Positions 52,115 through 60,318 of a DNA stretch of 64,000 bases are shown here, in pieces. This stretch comes from Amycolatopsis thermoflava N1165 (GTDB taxonomy: Bacteria > Actinomycetota > Actinomycetes > Mycobacteriales > Pseudonocardiaceae), in NCBI RefSeq assembly GCF_000473265.1, contig NZ_KI421511.1, positions 3,571,560 to 3,635,559 of the forward strand. The letters are read 5' to 3'. Position 1 is the stretch's first letter. Every line of letters begins with the position of its first letter. The notes beneath the pieces were generated by a model. The model did no database searches. It had not been told where the DNA came from and saw only the letters and a program-made list of their open reading frames with translations. A program made the translations under genes and the position numbers.

Positions 52115-53521
52115 TCAGGCCGCGGCGTTGACGCCGGCGAGGCGGCCCATGGTCAGGGCGTTGGCGACGGCGTTGCCGCCCCCGACGTAGCGCTGCCCGA
52201 GCACACCGGCTCCGGCCTCGCCCGCGGCGAACAGGCCCGCGATGGCCTCGCCGCGTTCGTCGCGCACCGCGGCGCGCGCGTCGATCTCCAGTCCGGCGTG
52301 CGTGCACACCAGCTCCGCGGGCAGCAGGCGCGCCGCGTAGAACGGGGGTTCGCCGATCGGGTCCGGGTGGCCGGCCGAGCCCTTGTTGGCGAGCGTGCGG
52401 TGCCGCAGGAACTCCGGGTCGTGCCCGGACGGCAGCTGCTCGTTCCACCGGCGCACGGTCGCGACCAGCGCGTCGGCGGGGATCCCGGCCTTGCCGGCCA
52501 GCTCCTCGAGGCTACCGGCGCGCAGCGTGCGCCCGGCTTCCGCCTCGGCCAGCACGTGGCCGGCGTCCCAGTGCGCGTACCCCGCGGGCAGGCTGCGGCG
52601 GGCGCGCTCGTCGAAAATCGCCCACGCGCTCCCGCCCTGCCGCTCGATGATGCCGCTGGACACCGCGTAGGAGGCGTCCTCGTCCATGAACCGGCGGCCG
52701 GCCCCGTTGACGTAGATCCGCGACTTCGGCGGGAACCCGGACTGCCAGTGGTGCAGTCGCTGGAAGTAGGCGGTGGGCAGCAGCAGGCCCCAGCCGTCGC
52801 CGGTGACGCCCGCGCCGACCTGCTCGCCGAAGCGCAGGTGGTCGCCGCGGCTGCCGTCGGCGGCGACGACGAACAGGTCCTCGCCCGCCCGCAGCGCCGC
52901 CGGGTAGTAGCGGGCCAGCAGGTCCGGGTCCTGGGCGAACCCGCCGCTGGCGACCACCACCGCGCCCGCGCGCACCTCGATGCCGTCGGCGACGACGCCG
53001 CAGACCCGGCCGTCGTCTTCGACGAGCCGCTCGACGCGGGTGTTGAGGACGATCTCGACGCCCCGGGCGCGGGCGGCCTTGGCGAGCACCTGGACCACGC
53101 CGTAGCCCTGGTCTTTCGGCACGTGGCCGCGCCACACGTCCTCGACCCCGGCCTGGCACAGGCCCGGCGTGTGCGCGTTGCCGGACACCTTGGCCGGGAT
53201 CTCCACGCCGAGGCCGATCAGCCACTCCAGCGTCGGGCCGGAGTGGCGGCAGAACGCCTCGATCAGCCCGGGGTTGAGCTGCCAGGAGTTGAGGTCCATG
53301 TAGTGCTGGAAGAACCGCTCCGCGGAGTCCTCGACGCCCAGCGCGGCCTGCACGCTCGTGCCGGCGGCGGTGAACATGCCCGCGGACAGCTGGGTCGAGC
53401 CGCCGAGCTCGGTCTCCGACTCGAACAGCAGCACCGACGCGCCCCGCTCGGCGGCGGAGGTGGCCGCGGCGAGCCCGGCGCCGCCGCCTCCGACGACCAC
53501 CACGTCCCAGTCGTCGTTCAT
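52115..53521 (-). CDS. FAD-dependent oxidoreductase of the fumarate reductase/KstD type
   Basis: 468 residues. Rossmann motif VVVVGGGGAGLAAATSAAERG at the start, SGGFAQDPDLLARYYP in the middle, FDERARRSLPAGY, and GQRYVGGGNAVANALTMGRLAG at the end fit the FAD_binding_2 group (flavocytochrome c, KstD, Delta1-dehydrogenases). It would dehydrogenate or reduce a C=C bond next to a carbonyl. ATG 53521 overlaps the SDR stop. Substrate unknown; the operon has two SDRs and a SnoaL-like protein, so an alicyclic or steroid-like acid is plausible. Confidence 0.88.
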   Translation of the reverse strand: MNDDWDVVVVGGGGAGLAAATSAAERGASVLLFESETELGGSTQLSAGMFTAAGTSVQAALGVEDSAERFFQHYMDLNSWQLNPGLIEAFCRHSGPTLEWLIGLGVEIPAKVSGNAHTPGLCQAGVEDVWRGHVPKDQGYGVVQVLAKAARARGVEIVLNTRVERLVEDDGRVCGVVADGIEVRAGAVVVASGGFAQDPDLLARYYPAALRAGEDLFVVAADGSRGDHLRFGEQVGAGVTGDGWGLLLPTAYFQRLHHWQSGFPPKSRIYVNGAGRRFMDEDASYAVSSGIIERQGGSAWAIFDERARRSLPAGYAHWDAGHVLAEAEAGRTLRAGSLEELAGKAGIPADALVATVRRWNEQLPSGHDPEFLRHRTLANKGSAGHPDPIGEPPFYAARLLPAELVCTHAGLEIDARAAVRDERGEAIAGLFAAGEAGAGVLGQRYVGGGNAVANALTMGRLAGVNAAA

Positions 53522-54294
53522 GCCAGGTCTCCTCCGGTCTCGGCGATGATGCGGTGGTAGAGGCCGTTGGACACCAGGCCGCCGTCCACGGTGACCTCGC
53601 TGCCGGTCATGTAGCTGGACCTGCTGGACAGCAGGAACAACACGGCCTCGGTGATCTCCGCCGGCCGCGCCATGCGCCCGGCCGGGATGCTGGCCACCGC
53701 GGATTCCACGAACGAATCGGCACCGGCGAGCAGCGCGGTCTCGACGAGTCCGGGGTGGACGGAGTTGACCCGGATGCCCCACTTGGCGAAGTTGCCCGCG
53801 GCCGACTTGGACAGCCCGGTCAGGCCCCACTTGCTGGAGCTGTACGCGGGCGAGAAGTAGCCGATCTGGCCGGAGATCGACGAGATGTTGACGATCGAAC
53901 CGCCACCGGAGTCGCGCATCAGCTCCGCGACGGCCTTCATGCCGTAGAACGGGCCGAACAGGTTGATGCGGAGGACCTGTTCCCAGACCTCGTCGGTGGT
54001 GTCCAGGAACTCCAGGCGGCGCGAGATGCCCGCGTTGTTGACGAGGCCGGTGAGGCGGCCGCGCGCTTCCTGGATTTCGTCGACGACGCGGGCCCACGCC
54101 TGCGGGTCGGTGACATCCAGTTCGTGCGCGGACGCCGAGCCGCCGTCGTTCTCGATCTCCTCGACGACCGGGGTGGCGTCGGCGACGTCGGCGAGGCACA
54201 CGTGCGTGCCGAGCTTGGCCAGGGCCCGGGCGTGGCTGGCGCCCATGCCGGCGGCGGCGCCGGTGACGAGCACCGTGTCCGGGTACTCAGACAT
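53518..54294 (-). CDS. Short-chain dehydrogenase/reductase
   Basis: 258 residues, classical SDR. Cofactor motif TGAAAGMGASHARAL, NNAG motif, catalytic S-Y-K in NISSISGQIGYFSPAYSSSKWG and C-terminal GSEVTVDGGLVSNG. NAD is more likely since an Asp (LADVAD) follows the second strand. ATG 54294 (MSEYPDTV) lies 8 bp inside the 3' end of the upstream SDR. Third gene of the operon. Confidence 0.92.
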   Translation of the reverse strand: MSEYPDTVLVTGAAAGMGASHARALAKLGTHVCLADVADATPVVEEIENDGGSASAHELDVTDPQAWARVVDEIQEARGRLTGLVNNAGISRRLEFLDTTDEVWEQVLRINLFGPFYGMKAVAELMRDSGGGSIVNISSISGQIGYFSPAYSSSKWGLTGLSKSAAGNFAKWGIRVNSVHPGLVETALLAGADSFVESAVASIPAGRMARPAEITEAVLFLLSSRSSYMTGSEVTVDGGLVSNGLYHRIIAETGGDLA

Positions 54295-55093
54295 GCCGCG
54301 ACCCACCATCGACGGCGATGCTGTGGCCGGTCACGTAGCGGGCGCTGTCGGAGAGCAGGAACAGCAGCGGGCCGACGACCTCCTCGGGCGAACCGAGCCG
54401 GTGCAGCGGCACGACGTCGAGCGCGTGCCGCAGCGCGGCCGGGTCCTCCTTGACCCAGCGGGTCATCTCGGTGTCGATGTAGCCGGGGGCGATCGCGTTG
54501 ACCCGGATGCCGCGGTCGCCGAACTCCACGGCGAGCGATTCGGTGAGGTGCGCGACGGCGGCCTTGGAGGTGCAGTAGGCGGCGCGGCCGCGGCGGACGC
54601 GGACCGCCGACACCGACGACATGTTCACGATCGCGCTGCCGGGTTCCATGTGCCGCGCCGCGGTCTGCGCCCCGTAGAGGACGCCCTCGACGTTGACCGA
54701 CAGGGTCGCGTTGATCTGCTCGGGCGTGATCTCGTCGGCGAGGGCGAACGGGAAGATGCCGGCGTTGTTGACCCAGAAGTCGATGCGCCCGAACCGCTCC
54801 AGCGCCAGCTGTGCCACGGTTTCGTGGTCCTCGGGCTTGGTGACGTCGATGCGGGCGCCGACGATCTGGCCCGGCTTGTCGCTGCTGGCGAGTTCCGCGG
54901 TGAGTTCGTTCGCGGTCGCCAGCATCTGCTCTTCGTTGATGTCGGCGCCGACGACGTGCACGCCGCGGCCGGCGAGCGCGGCGGTGAAGCGCGCGCCCAT
55001 GCCGCGGGCCGCGCCGGTGACGACCGCGACCTTGCCCGCGAATTCCGGGTAGACGGCCGTCATCGGCTCGTGCTGGGCGCGTGTGTCGCTCAT
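54287..55093 (-). CDS. Short-chain dehydrogenase/reductase
   Basis: 268 residues, classical SDR: TGAARGMGARFTAAL, VNNAGIFPFALADE, catalytic region SSVSAVRVRRGRAAYCTSKAA and GHSIAVDGGSRHV. ATG 55093 has GGAGAACCG upstream and overlaps the SnoaL-like stop by 4 bp. It and the following SDR are both 'glucose/ribitol' type paralogues, which often oxidise successive alcohols on one carbon skeleton. Confidence 0.92.
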   Translation of the reverse strand: MSDTRAQHEPMTAVYPEFAGKVAVVTGAARGMGARFTAALAGRGVHVVGADINEEQMLATANELTAELASSDKPGQIVGARIDVTKPEDHETVAQLALERFGRIDFWVNNAGIFPFALADEITPEQINATLSVNVEGVLYGAQTAARHMEPGSAIVNMSSVSAVRVRRGRAAYCTSKAAVAHLTESLAVEFGDRGIRVNAIAPGYIDTEMTRWVKEDPAALRHALDVVPLHRLGSPEEVVGPLLFLLSDSARYVTGHSIAVDGGSRHV

Positions 55094-55497
55094 CGGTTCT
55101 CCTTCGTGTCGTCGCGGCGCACCGTCCGGCGGCGGATGCGCCACGTGCCCGCGTGGCGGACCAGGTGGTCGGTGATCGTGGTCAGGCGGAGGAGTTCGGG
55201 CGGACTGTCCGGGAGGGTGCGCACGATCTGCAGGTAGGCGCGCGCGGTGAGGCCGTCGTCCGCGGGCGTGACGTGCAGGTTGGTGAGGACGTGCCGGGTG
55301 ACGCCTGGTTGCGCGGCGAAGTCCTCGGCGAACTTCGCGAGTGCCGCCGTGCCCATCACCGGAGCCGGATAGCTGGGTGAGTGGAATTCCCCGTCCGGGG
55401 TGAAGGTGTGCGCCCATTCGGTGGCCCGGCCCTCGTCGATGTAGTGGCTCTGCGCGCCGTACAGCTGGTGCACGAGCACGAGCGTCTCCACGTCCAC
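55090..55497 (-). CDS. SnoaL-like (NTF2-fold) protein, 135 aa
   Basis: 135 residues with the NTF2/SnoaL-like cone: LVLVHQLYGAQSHYIDEGRA, WAHTFTPDGEFHSPSYPAP, HVLTNLHVTPADDGLTARAYL. Members are ring cyclases, isomerases, dehydratases or the small subunits of dioxygenases. GTG 55497 was chosen because GGAGGAGG lies five bases upstream. First gene of the operon divergent from iclR; operator at 55544-55560. Confidence 0.82.
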   Translation of the reverse strand: MDVETLVLVHQLYGAQSHYIDEGRATEWAHTFTPDGEFHSPSYPAPVMGTAALAKFAEDFAAQPGVTRHVLTNLHVTPADDGLTARAYLQIVRTLPDSPPELLRLTTITDHLVRHAGTWRIRRRTVRRDDTKENR

Positions 55498-55543
55498 GAT
55501 GACCTCCTCCGGGGGCTTGCGCGCTGCGATCGGCGTGCTATTA

Positions 55544-55560
55544 TCGCACGCAGCGTGCGA
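55544..55560. promoter_or_regulatory. Perfect 17-bp palindrome in the IclR divergon
   Basis: TCGCACGC-A-GCGTGCGA, 8-bp arms around one base, 47 bp before the SnoaL-like start and 52 bp before the IclR start. A neighbouring TATTAT (55539-55544) looks like a -10 element. Best candidate for the IclR binding site controlling both directions. Confidence 0.7.
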
Positions 55561-55611
55561 ACTACGGAAACAGTAGGTCGCGGTCCGGTTCGTCGTCAAG
55601 GGGGTGCCCGC

Positions 55612-56283
55612 GTGTCCGAAGTCGACTCGGGGATGTCGAAAACGCTGCACAACGGGTTGCAGATCCTGGAACTGCTCGTCGCGCACCCGCAGGGGATGAC
55701 GCTGACGGAGATCGCCGAAGGGGTGGGCGTGCACCGGACGGTGGCGCACCGGCTCGTGCGGACGCTGGAGGCGCACCGGTTGTGCCGGCGGGACCGGTTC
55801 AAGCGGATCTCGCTCGGGACGGGCCTGGTGCGGCTGGCCGAGCCGGTGGAGCAGGACCTGCGGACGCTCGCGCGGCCCGTGCTGGAGGAGCTGACGGACC
55901 TCACCCAGGCGACGGCGCACCTGGTGGTGCGGGAGGGCGCGGACGAGGTGCGGATGCTGATGATCGTCGAGCCGCGGCAGGCGCGGATGCACGTGAGCTT
56001 CCGGCCCGGCCAGGTGGACCCGATCGACCGCGGTTCGGCAGGCTTGGCACTGCTGTCCGCGGCGCCGGCGGCGGAAGGCGAGCGGGAGGAGGTCGCGCTG
56101 GCCCGCAAGCGCGGATTTGCCGTGTCCTACGGGGAAATCGCGCCGTCGATCATCGGGATCTCCGCGGTGGTGCCCGGACGGGACGTCAGCATCGGCCTGT
56201 CACTGTTCTCCGCACCCGACGAGGAATCGCTGGGCCGCACGGTGGTCGACGCGGCCCAGCGACTGGGTTCCTTGCTGCGGTAG
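55612..56283 (+). CDS. IclR-family transcriptional regulator
   Basis: 223 residues: winged helix (about 10-70, MTLTEIAEGVGVHRTVAHRLV) and an effector-binding domain (about 85-223, DPIDRGSAGLALLSAAP and ISAVVPGRDVSIGLSLF). GTG 55612 has AGGGGG about eight bases before; ATG 55633 is a possible later start. Divergent from the SnoaL-SDR-SDR-FAD-MFS operon, which it very probably controls through the palindrome at 55544-55560. IclR proteins in this setting often act as substrate-induced switches. Confidence 0.92.
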   Translation: MSEVDSGMSKTLHNGLQILELLVAHPQGMTLTEIAEGVGVHRTVAHRLVRTLEAHRLCRRDRFKRISLGTGLVRLAEPVEQDLRTLARPVLEELTDLTQATAHLVVREGADEVRMLMIVEPRQARMHVSFRPGQVDPIDRGSAGLALLSAAPAAEGEREEVALARKRGFAVSYGEIAPSIIGISAVVPGRDVSIGLSLFSAPDEESLGRTVVDAAQRLGSLLR

Positions 56284-56535
56284 GGAAAGCGCCGGCACGC
56301 GCTGCCTTCGAGCTGTTCGCGGGACAGTACATCGCCGCCCACGTGGCCATGAACCCCACGTGGTCGATCGTGGACATCGGCCGGGCGGCGAGCAGCCCGG
56401 TCCGTCAAGGACGGGGCCGCCCACCTGCGGCCACCCACGCATCCGATGACCGCAGCGCCGGTTTTCCGGCGGGTTCCCGAGTTCGCCGTCTCCTCGGCGC
56501 CCGTGTCGACGAGACGCGGGAACGGCTCGGCGTAC

Positions 56536-57234
56536 CTAAGCCGCCGGGCGGACGATGATCTCGTTCACGTCCACCTCCGCGGGCTGCTCGATCGCGAACG
56601 CGATCGCGCGGGCGATCGCCGCGGCGGGGATTGTCTTCGCGCGGTAGCTTCGCATTCCCTCGGCGGCCTCCGCGTCCGTGATGCTGTCCGCCAGCTCCGA
56701 CTCGGTCACGCCCGGCGAGATCGTCGTCACCCGGATGTCCGGGCCCGTCTCCTGGCGCAGCCCCTCCGACAGCGCCCACACCGCGTACTTGGTCGCGCAG
56801 TAGACCGCCGCCGTCGGCACCACCTCGTGCGCCCCGATCGACGCCACGTTCACGAAGTGCCCGCCGCCCTGCCGGCGCATCACCGGCAGCCCCGCGGCGA
56901 TCCCGTGCAGCACGCCCCGGATGTTCACGTCGATCATCCGGTTCCACTCGTCCAGCTTCAGCCGGTCCAAAGCGGACAGTGGCATCACGCCGGCGTTGTT
57001 GACGATCACGTCGACCCGGCCGTGCTCGGCCACCGCCCAGTCCATGAAGGACCGCACGTCCTCCGCGTCCGTCACGTCCAGCCTCCGGTACGAGCCCCCG
57101 ATTCGCGCGGCCAGCTCCTTCAGCCGCTGTTCCCGGCGCGCGCCCAGCACGACCTGGTGCCCCGCCGCCGCCAGCGCCTCCGCGGTGGCCCGCCCGATTC
57201 CACTGCTCGCTCCCGTGATGACGATGACCGGCAT
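56536..57234 (-). CDS. Short-chain dehydrogenase/reductase (YdfG-like)
   Basis: 232 residues. TGASSGIGRATAEAL, VNNAGVMPLSALDRLKLDEW, catalytic SIGAHEVVPTAAVYCATKYA and SPGVTESELADSI. The set fits the NADP-dependent serine/3-hydroxy-acid dehydrogenase-like group. ATG 57234 has AGGAGAACG upstream. It stands alone between the IclR gene and the LAxTG micro-protein. The 252 bp between it and iclR hold no supported gene. Confidence 0.9.
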   Translation of the reverse strand: MPVIVITGASSGIGRATAEALAAAGHQVVLGARREQRLKELAARIGGSYRRLDVTDAEDVRSFMDWAVAEHGRVDVIVNNAGVMPLSALDRLKLDEWNRMIDVNIRGVLHGIAAGLPVMRRQGGGHFVNVASIGAHEVVPTAAVYCATKYAVWALSEGLRQETGPDIRVTTISPGVTESELADSITDAEAAEGMRSYRAKTIPAAAIARAIAFAIEQPAEVDVNEIIVRPAA

Positions 57235-57306
57235 TTCCGTTCTCCTTTCCGTCGAAATCCAGTTTCGACGGGTAGAACGACGCCAGCCAGGGCGCGCTGC
57301 ACCCAC

Positions 57307-57459
57307 TCAGGCCTGCCCCTTGCGCGGCACCAGCTTGACCAGCGCCACTCCGGCGAGCAACAGCATCAGCCCCGCCAGGATCGTCCACGCCGCGCCGAAC
57401 CCGGTGTAGGCCAGCGCGGCCGAACCGGAACCGGCGGCGGTGAAACCCTTTCCGTACAT
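57307..57459 (-). CDS. 50-residue protein with LAxTG-like sorting tail
   Basis: 50 residues: a short Gly/Ser/Ala N-terminus, LAYTG at residues 16-20, a hydrophobic helix (WTILAGLMLLLAGVALV) and the basic tail KLVPRKG. This is the layout of a sortase E-type sorting signal (LAxTG, helix, positive tail) with almost no mature protein before it and no signal peptide. ATG 57459 has GGGGGTG upstream and lies only 5 bp after the glycosyltransferase stop, so the two are co-translated. It might instead be a small membrane accessory of the glycosyltransferase. Confidence 0.65.
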   Translation of the reverse strand: MYGKGFTAAGSGSAALAYTGFGAAWTILAGLMLLLAGVALVKLVPRKGQA

Positions 57460-57464
57460 GTCTT

Positions 57465-58574
57465 TCACCCCCTCACAGCCGTCAGGTGGTGCCATCCGGC
57501 CGTACGCCGCAGCACCGCGTCCCGCCACCCGGCCAGGTACACGGCCAGGCGGAAGAAGTCGTAGTACATCTCGGGCAGGAACAGCAGCGTCAGCACGATC
57601 CCGCGCCAGCCCGCCTTCCGCACCGTCACCACCCGGTCGACCAGGCACACCACGCCCATCGCGAGCCAGAACGGGTGCAGCACCAACGGCATCCCGGCCG
57701 CCAGCGACAGGCCCAGCAGCAGCGGGTAGCCCACGATCACCAGAAACCCCAGCACCGCCCACAGCTGCTGCCCCAGGTACGGCAACGTGACGCGGTTGAC
57801 GCCGTGCGAGCGCAGGTTGTCGATCGCGCCGCGCTGCCAGCGCACACGCTGCCGCCACAGGTCCCGCCACGTCGGCATCAGTTCGGTCGTCGTCGCACAC
57901 CGCGCCGGCGACACACACCGGTAGCCGAGCCTGAGGCTCGCCAGCGTGATCTCCATGTCCTCGGTCAGCGCGCGCCGGTCGTAGAACTCCCCAGCCCGCC
58001 CCGGCAACACCGCACCACGCGCCGCGGCGATCTCGCGCAGCACCGACACCCGGAACAACGTGGAGGTGCCGGTCAACACCCAGACACCCTTGCCACGCCG
58101 CAGCACGTCCCGGGCGTAGCGGACGTACTCGTTGCGCTGCAACTGTTCGATCAGCCCCGCGCGCCCCTCGCCGTAGAAGATGCCGCCGACCGCACCGACC
58201 CCCGGCCGCTCCATCACGGCGAGCGCGGTTTCGATCCACTCCGGAGCGAGCAGCGAGTCCGCGTCGATGACCAGGACGCGGTCGTCCCCGTCGAGCTGGG
58301 GCAGGACGACCTCGAGTGCCTGGTTCAGCGCGCCGGCTTTCTTGTCGGTGTTGCCGACGGTTTCCAGCACTCGCGCGCCGTGCGCCACCGCGATCGCGGC
58401 CGTGTCGTCGGAGCAGTTGTCGGCGACGACGAAGATCGCGTCCGGCGGGACGGTCTGCGCCAGTGCGGAGTCGATCGTCGCGCCGACGCTCGCGGCTTCG
58501 TCGTGCGCCGGGATCACGACGACCACGCGGTCCCGGCCCACTGAATGACGAGGAGTCACCAACATGACCGGCAT
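57465..58574 (-). CDS. Membrane glycosyltransferase family 2 (polysaccharide synthase type)
   Basis: 369 residues. GT-A motifs VVIPAHDEAASVGATI, ADNCSDD, VLVIDADS, catalytic TEDME and Q-x-x-R-W in RQRVRWQRG, followed by about three to four C-terminal transmembrane helices. It is built like chitin, cellulose, hyaluronan or N-acetylglucosaminyl transferases that polymerise and export sugar. Start ATG 58574 or 58565. A CRP-like site lies 39 bp upstream. The downstream partner is the 50-residue LAxTG protein. Confidence 0.9.
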   Translation of the reverse strand: MPVMLVTPRHSVGRDRVVVVIPAHDEAASVGATIDSALAQTVPPDAIFVVADNCSDDTAAIAVAHGARVLETVGNTDKKAGALNQALEVVLPQLDGDDRVLVIDADSLLAPEWIETALAVMERPGVGAVGGIFYGEGRAGLIEQLQRNEYVRYARDVLRRGKGVWVLTGTSTLFRVSVLREIAAARGAVLPGRAGEFYDRRALTEDMEITLASLRLGYRCVSPARCATTTELMPTWRDLWRQRVRWQRGAIDNLRSHGVNRVTLPYLGQQLWAVLGFLVIVGYPLLLGLSLAAGMPLVLHPFWLAMGVVCLVDRVVTVRKAGWRGIVLTLLFLPEMYYDFFRLAVYLAGWRDAVLRRTAGWHHLTAVRG

Positions 58575-58612
58575 ATAGGAAGTTCGGAGCAGGTCATTAG
58601 CCCGAACAGATA

Positions 58613-58626
58613 GTGACGCACGTCAC
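58613..58626. promoter_or_regulatory. CRP/GlxR-like site upstream of the glycosyltransferase gene
   Basis: GTGACGCACGTCAC is a perfect dyad that fits the GTGA-N6-TCAC core of CRP/GlxR-type cAMP regulators. Located 39 bp before the glycosyltransferase start and 129 bp before the yciO start on the other strand. Confidence 0.5.
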
Positions 58627-58754
58627 ACTTCACCACGCTGTGTGATCGACACGGAGAGTCGACAACCGGGACGCAGAATGTGCCGAACGGCCCCGCGGGC
58701 TCGGGTCTTTCGCCTCTGTCGGCGGGCCGGGAGGCAAGATCCTAAGCTCTGGGG

Positions 58755-59375
58755 ATGGCGAAGTACTTCGACGTGCACCCGGACAACCCCCAGCGCCGGT
58801 CGATCGGCCAGATCGTCGACCTGCTGCGGCAGGACGGCCTGATCGTCTACCCGACCGACTCCGCCTACGCCCTCGGCTGCCAGCTCGGCAACCGCGACGG
58901 GCTGGACCGCATCCGCGCCATCCGGCACCTCGACGACCGGCACCACTTCACGCTCGTCTGCCGCGACTTCGCCCAGCTCGGGCAGTTCGCGCACGTCGAC
59001 AACACCGTCTTCCGCGCGATCAAGGCCGCCACCCCGGGCAGCTACACCTTCATCCTCCCGGCCACGAAAGAAGTGCCGCGGCGGCTGCTGCACCCGAAGA
59101 AGAAGACCGTCGGCGTGCGCATCCCGGACCACGTCGTCGCGCAGGCCCTGCTCGACGAGCTTGGCGAGCCGCTGGTCTCCAGCACGCTGCTGCTGCCCGA
59201 CCACGAGGAGCCGCTCACCCAGGGCTGGGAGATCAAGGACGAGCTGGACCACGTGGTCGACGCGGTGGTCGACTCCGGCGACTGCGGCACCGAGCCCACC
59301 ACCGTGATCGACTTCTCCAGCGGCGAGCCGGAGATCGTCCGAACGGGTGCTGGGGACACCGCGCGTTTCGAATAG
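58755..59375 (+). CDS. YciO/Sua5-family threonylcarbamoyl-AMP synthase-like protein
   Basis: 206 residues with the YrdC fold: GLIVYPTDSAYALGCQL, HLDDRHHFTLVCRDFAQL, PGSYTFILPATKEVPR, KKTVGVRIPDHVV and TTVIDFSSGEPEIVRTG. The K-x-R and S-x-N-type residues of threonylcarbamoyl-AMP synthase are partly present. YciO paralogues differ from TsaC/Sua5 and may act on other substrates or repair RNA. Monocistronic. The hairpin CCCGCG-TT-CGCGGG at about 59387-59400 may end its transcript. Confidence 0.88.
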   Translation: MAKYFDVHPDNPQRRSIGQIVDLLRQDGLIVYPTDSAYALGCQLGNRDGLDRIRAIRHLDDRHHFTLVCRDFAQLGQFAHVDNTVFRAIKAATPGSYTFILPATKEVPRRLLHPKKKTVGVRIPDHVVAQALLDELGEPLVSSTLLLPDHEEPLTQGWEIKDELDHVVDAVVDSGDCGTEPTTVIDFSSGEPEIVRTGAGDTARFE

Positions 59376-59442
59376 CTCTGGACATCCCCGCGTTCGCGGG
59401 TCACGCTGGAAAAACGCACCCGTGATCCGCGAGGAGGCTGCG

Positions 59443-59580
59443 ATGAGACTGGGCCGGAAGCTTGCCGTGGGCGTCGTCGAAGAATCCAAGGCCGAAGAGG
59501 TCACCCCGATCGAGGAGCCGCGCGAAACCGCCGAAACCCCCGAACCGGAGCGCCCCGCCCCCGTCACCGCCGATCGCTGA
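59443..59580 (+). CDS. Very small acidic protein, 45 aa
   Basis: 45 residues: a basic start (MRLGRKLAVG) and a Glu/Pro-rich tail (KAEEVTPIEEPRETAETPE). ATG 59443 has GAGGAGG five bases upstream, a strong sign that it is translated. Ends 3 bp before the next gene, with which it is probably co-expressed. No family recognised. Confidence 0.6.
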   Translation: MRLGRKLAVGVVEESKAEEVTPIEEPRETAETPEPERPAPVTADR

Positions 59581-59583
59581 GCC

Positions 59584-60264
59584 ATGGCGGGCAGGCTGTC
59601 GTTGCGCCGCACGCCCCAGGAACGGCGCGACGTCCCGCTGCGCGGCTACAAGCTCGCCTACCCGATGCTCTCCGCCGACGGCACCGAGGCGGGGTTCACC
59701 GGCGTGTCGCTCGGCCGCACGCACGCCTACCGGGTGACAGCCGAGGCGAAGTGCGCGCAGAGCAGCCGTCACCAGAGCCCGTCCCGCCTGTGCGACTGCG
59801 GGTTCTACTGCTTCCACGAACTCGCCGACGCCCGCGCGCTGGCCTGCGATCCGCAGTACCAGCAGAGCGTGCTGCTGGAGGTGGACGCCGCGGGGCGCTA
59901 CTTCCTGTACGAGCGGGGCGTGCGGTACTCGAAGCAGACGGTGACGGCCGTGCACGCCGGGTTGTGCGCGTGCGGCTGGCCGGCGCAGGTGTTCGTGGCC
60001 ACCGGCACCGGGGTCGTGGGGTGGCGCAAGCTGCTGCCGGTGTGCTCGACGTGCGCGGGCAACCGCCCGCCGCTCACGCTGGAGCACTTCAGCAGGCTGG
60101 CCGGAGTGCCGGTGCACCGGGACGACCGGGCGGTCGCCTTCACCACCGGCTCGACCACGTCGGCGCCGGAGCTGGTGCCGCTGCTGTCGGCCGAGGTCGC
60201 GCTGCTGCACGCGCGGCTCGACGAGCTGCAGACCCAGCTGGACAAGCTCACAAAGGGCAGTTGA
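59584..60264 (+). CDS. Cysteine-rich protein of unknown function, 226 aa
   Basis: Eight cysteines in pairs: KCAQSSRHQSPSRLCDCGFYCFHE (about 60-80), GLCACGWPAQV (about 125-135) and PVCSTCAGN (about 156-164), which suggests two zinc-binding sites. The N-terminal region (RRTPQERRDVPLRGYKLAYP) is basic, and the C-terminal 40 residues form a leucine-rich coiled helix (LSAEVALLHARLDELQTQLDKL), likely an oligomerisation segment. ATG is preceded by the small acidic gene. I recognise no family beyond general actinobacterial hypothetical proteins. Confidence 0.75.
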   Translation: MAGRLSLRRTPQERRDVPLRGYKLAYPMLSADGTEAGFTGVSLGRTHAYRVTAEAKCAQSSRHQSPSRLCDCGFYCFHELADARALACDPQYQQSVLLEVDAAGRYFLYERGVRYSKQTVTAVHAGLCACGWPAQVFVATGTGVVGWRKLLPVCSTCAGNRPPLTLEHFSRLAGVPVHRDDRAVAFTTGSTTSAPELVPLLSAEVALLHARLDELQTQLDKLTKGS

Positions 60265-60318
60265 GGAGCGGCCCGGTCAGGTGTGCAGGCGGCAACGGCC
60301 GGCCCCCGAGCTTGCGAC

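Noticed and set aside
56284..56535. A small gene between iclR and the SDR
   Set aside because: Frames there lack an RBS and family match; nothing else of note was seen.
59381..59440. A CRISPR-like palindromic unit (CCCCGCGTTCGCGGG)
   Set aside because: Occurs once with no repeat-spacer pattern and no cas gene nearby; probably a terminator.
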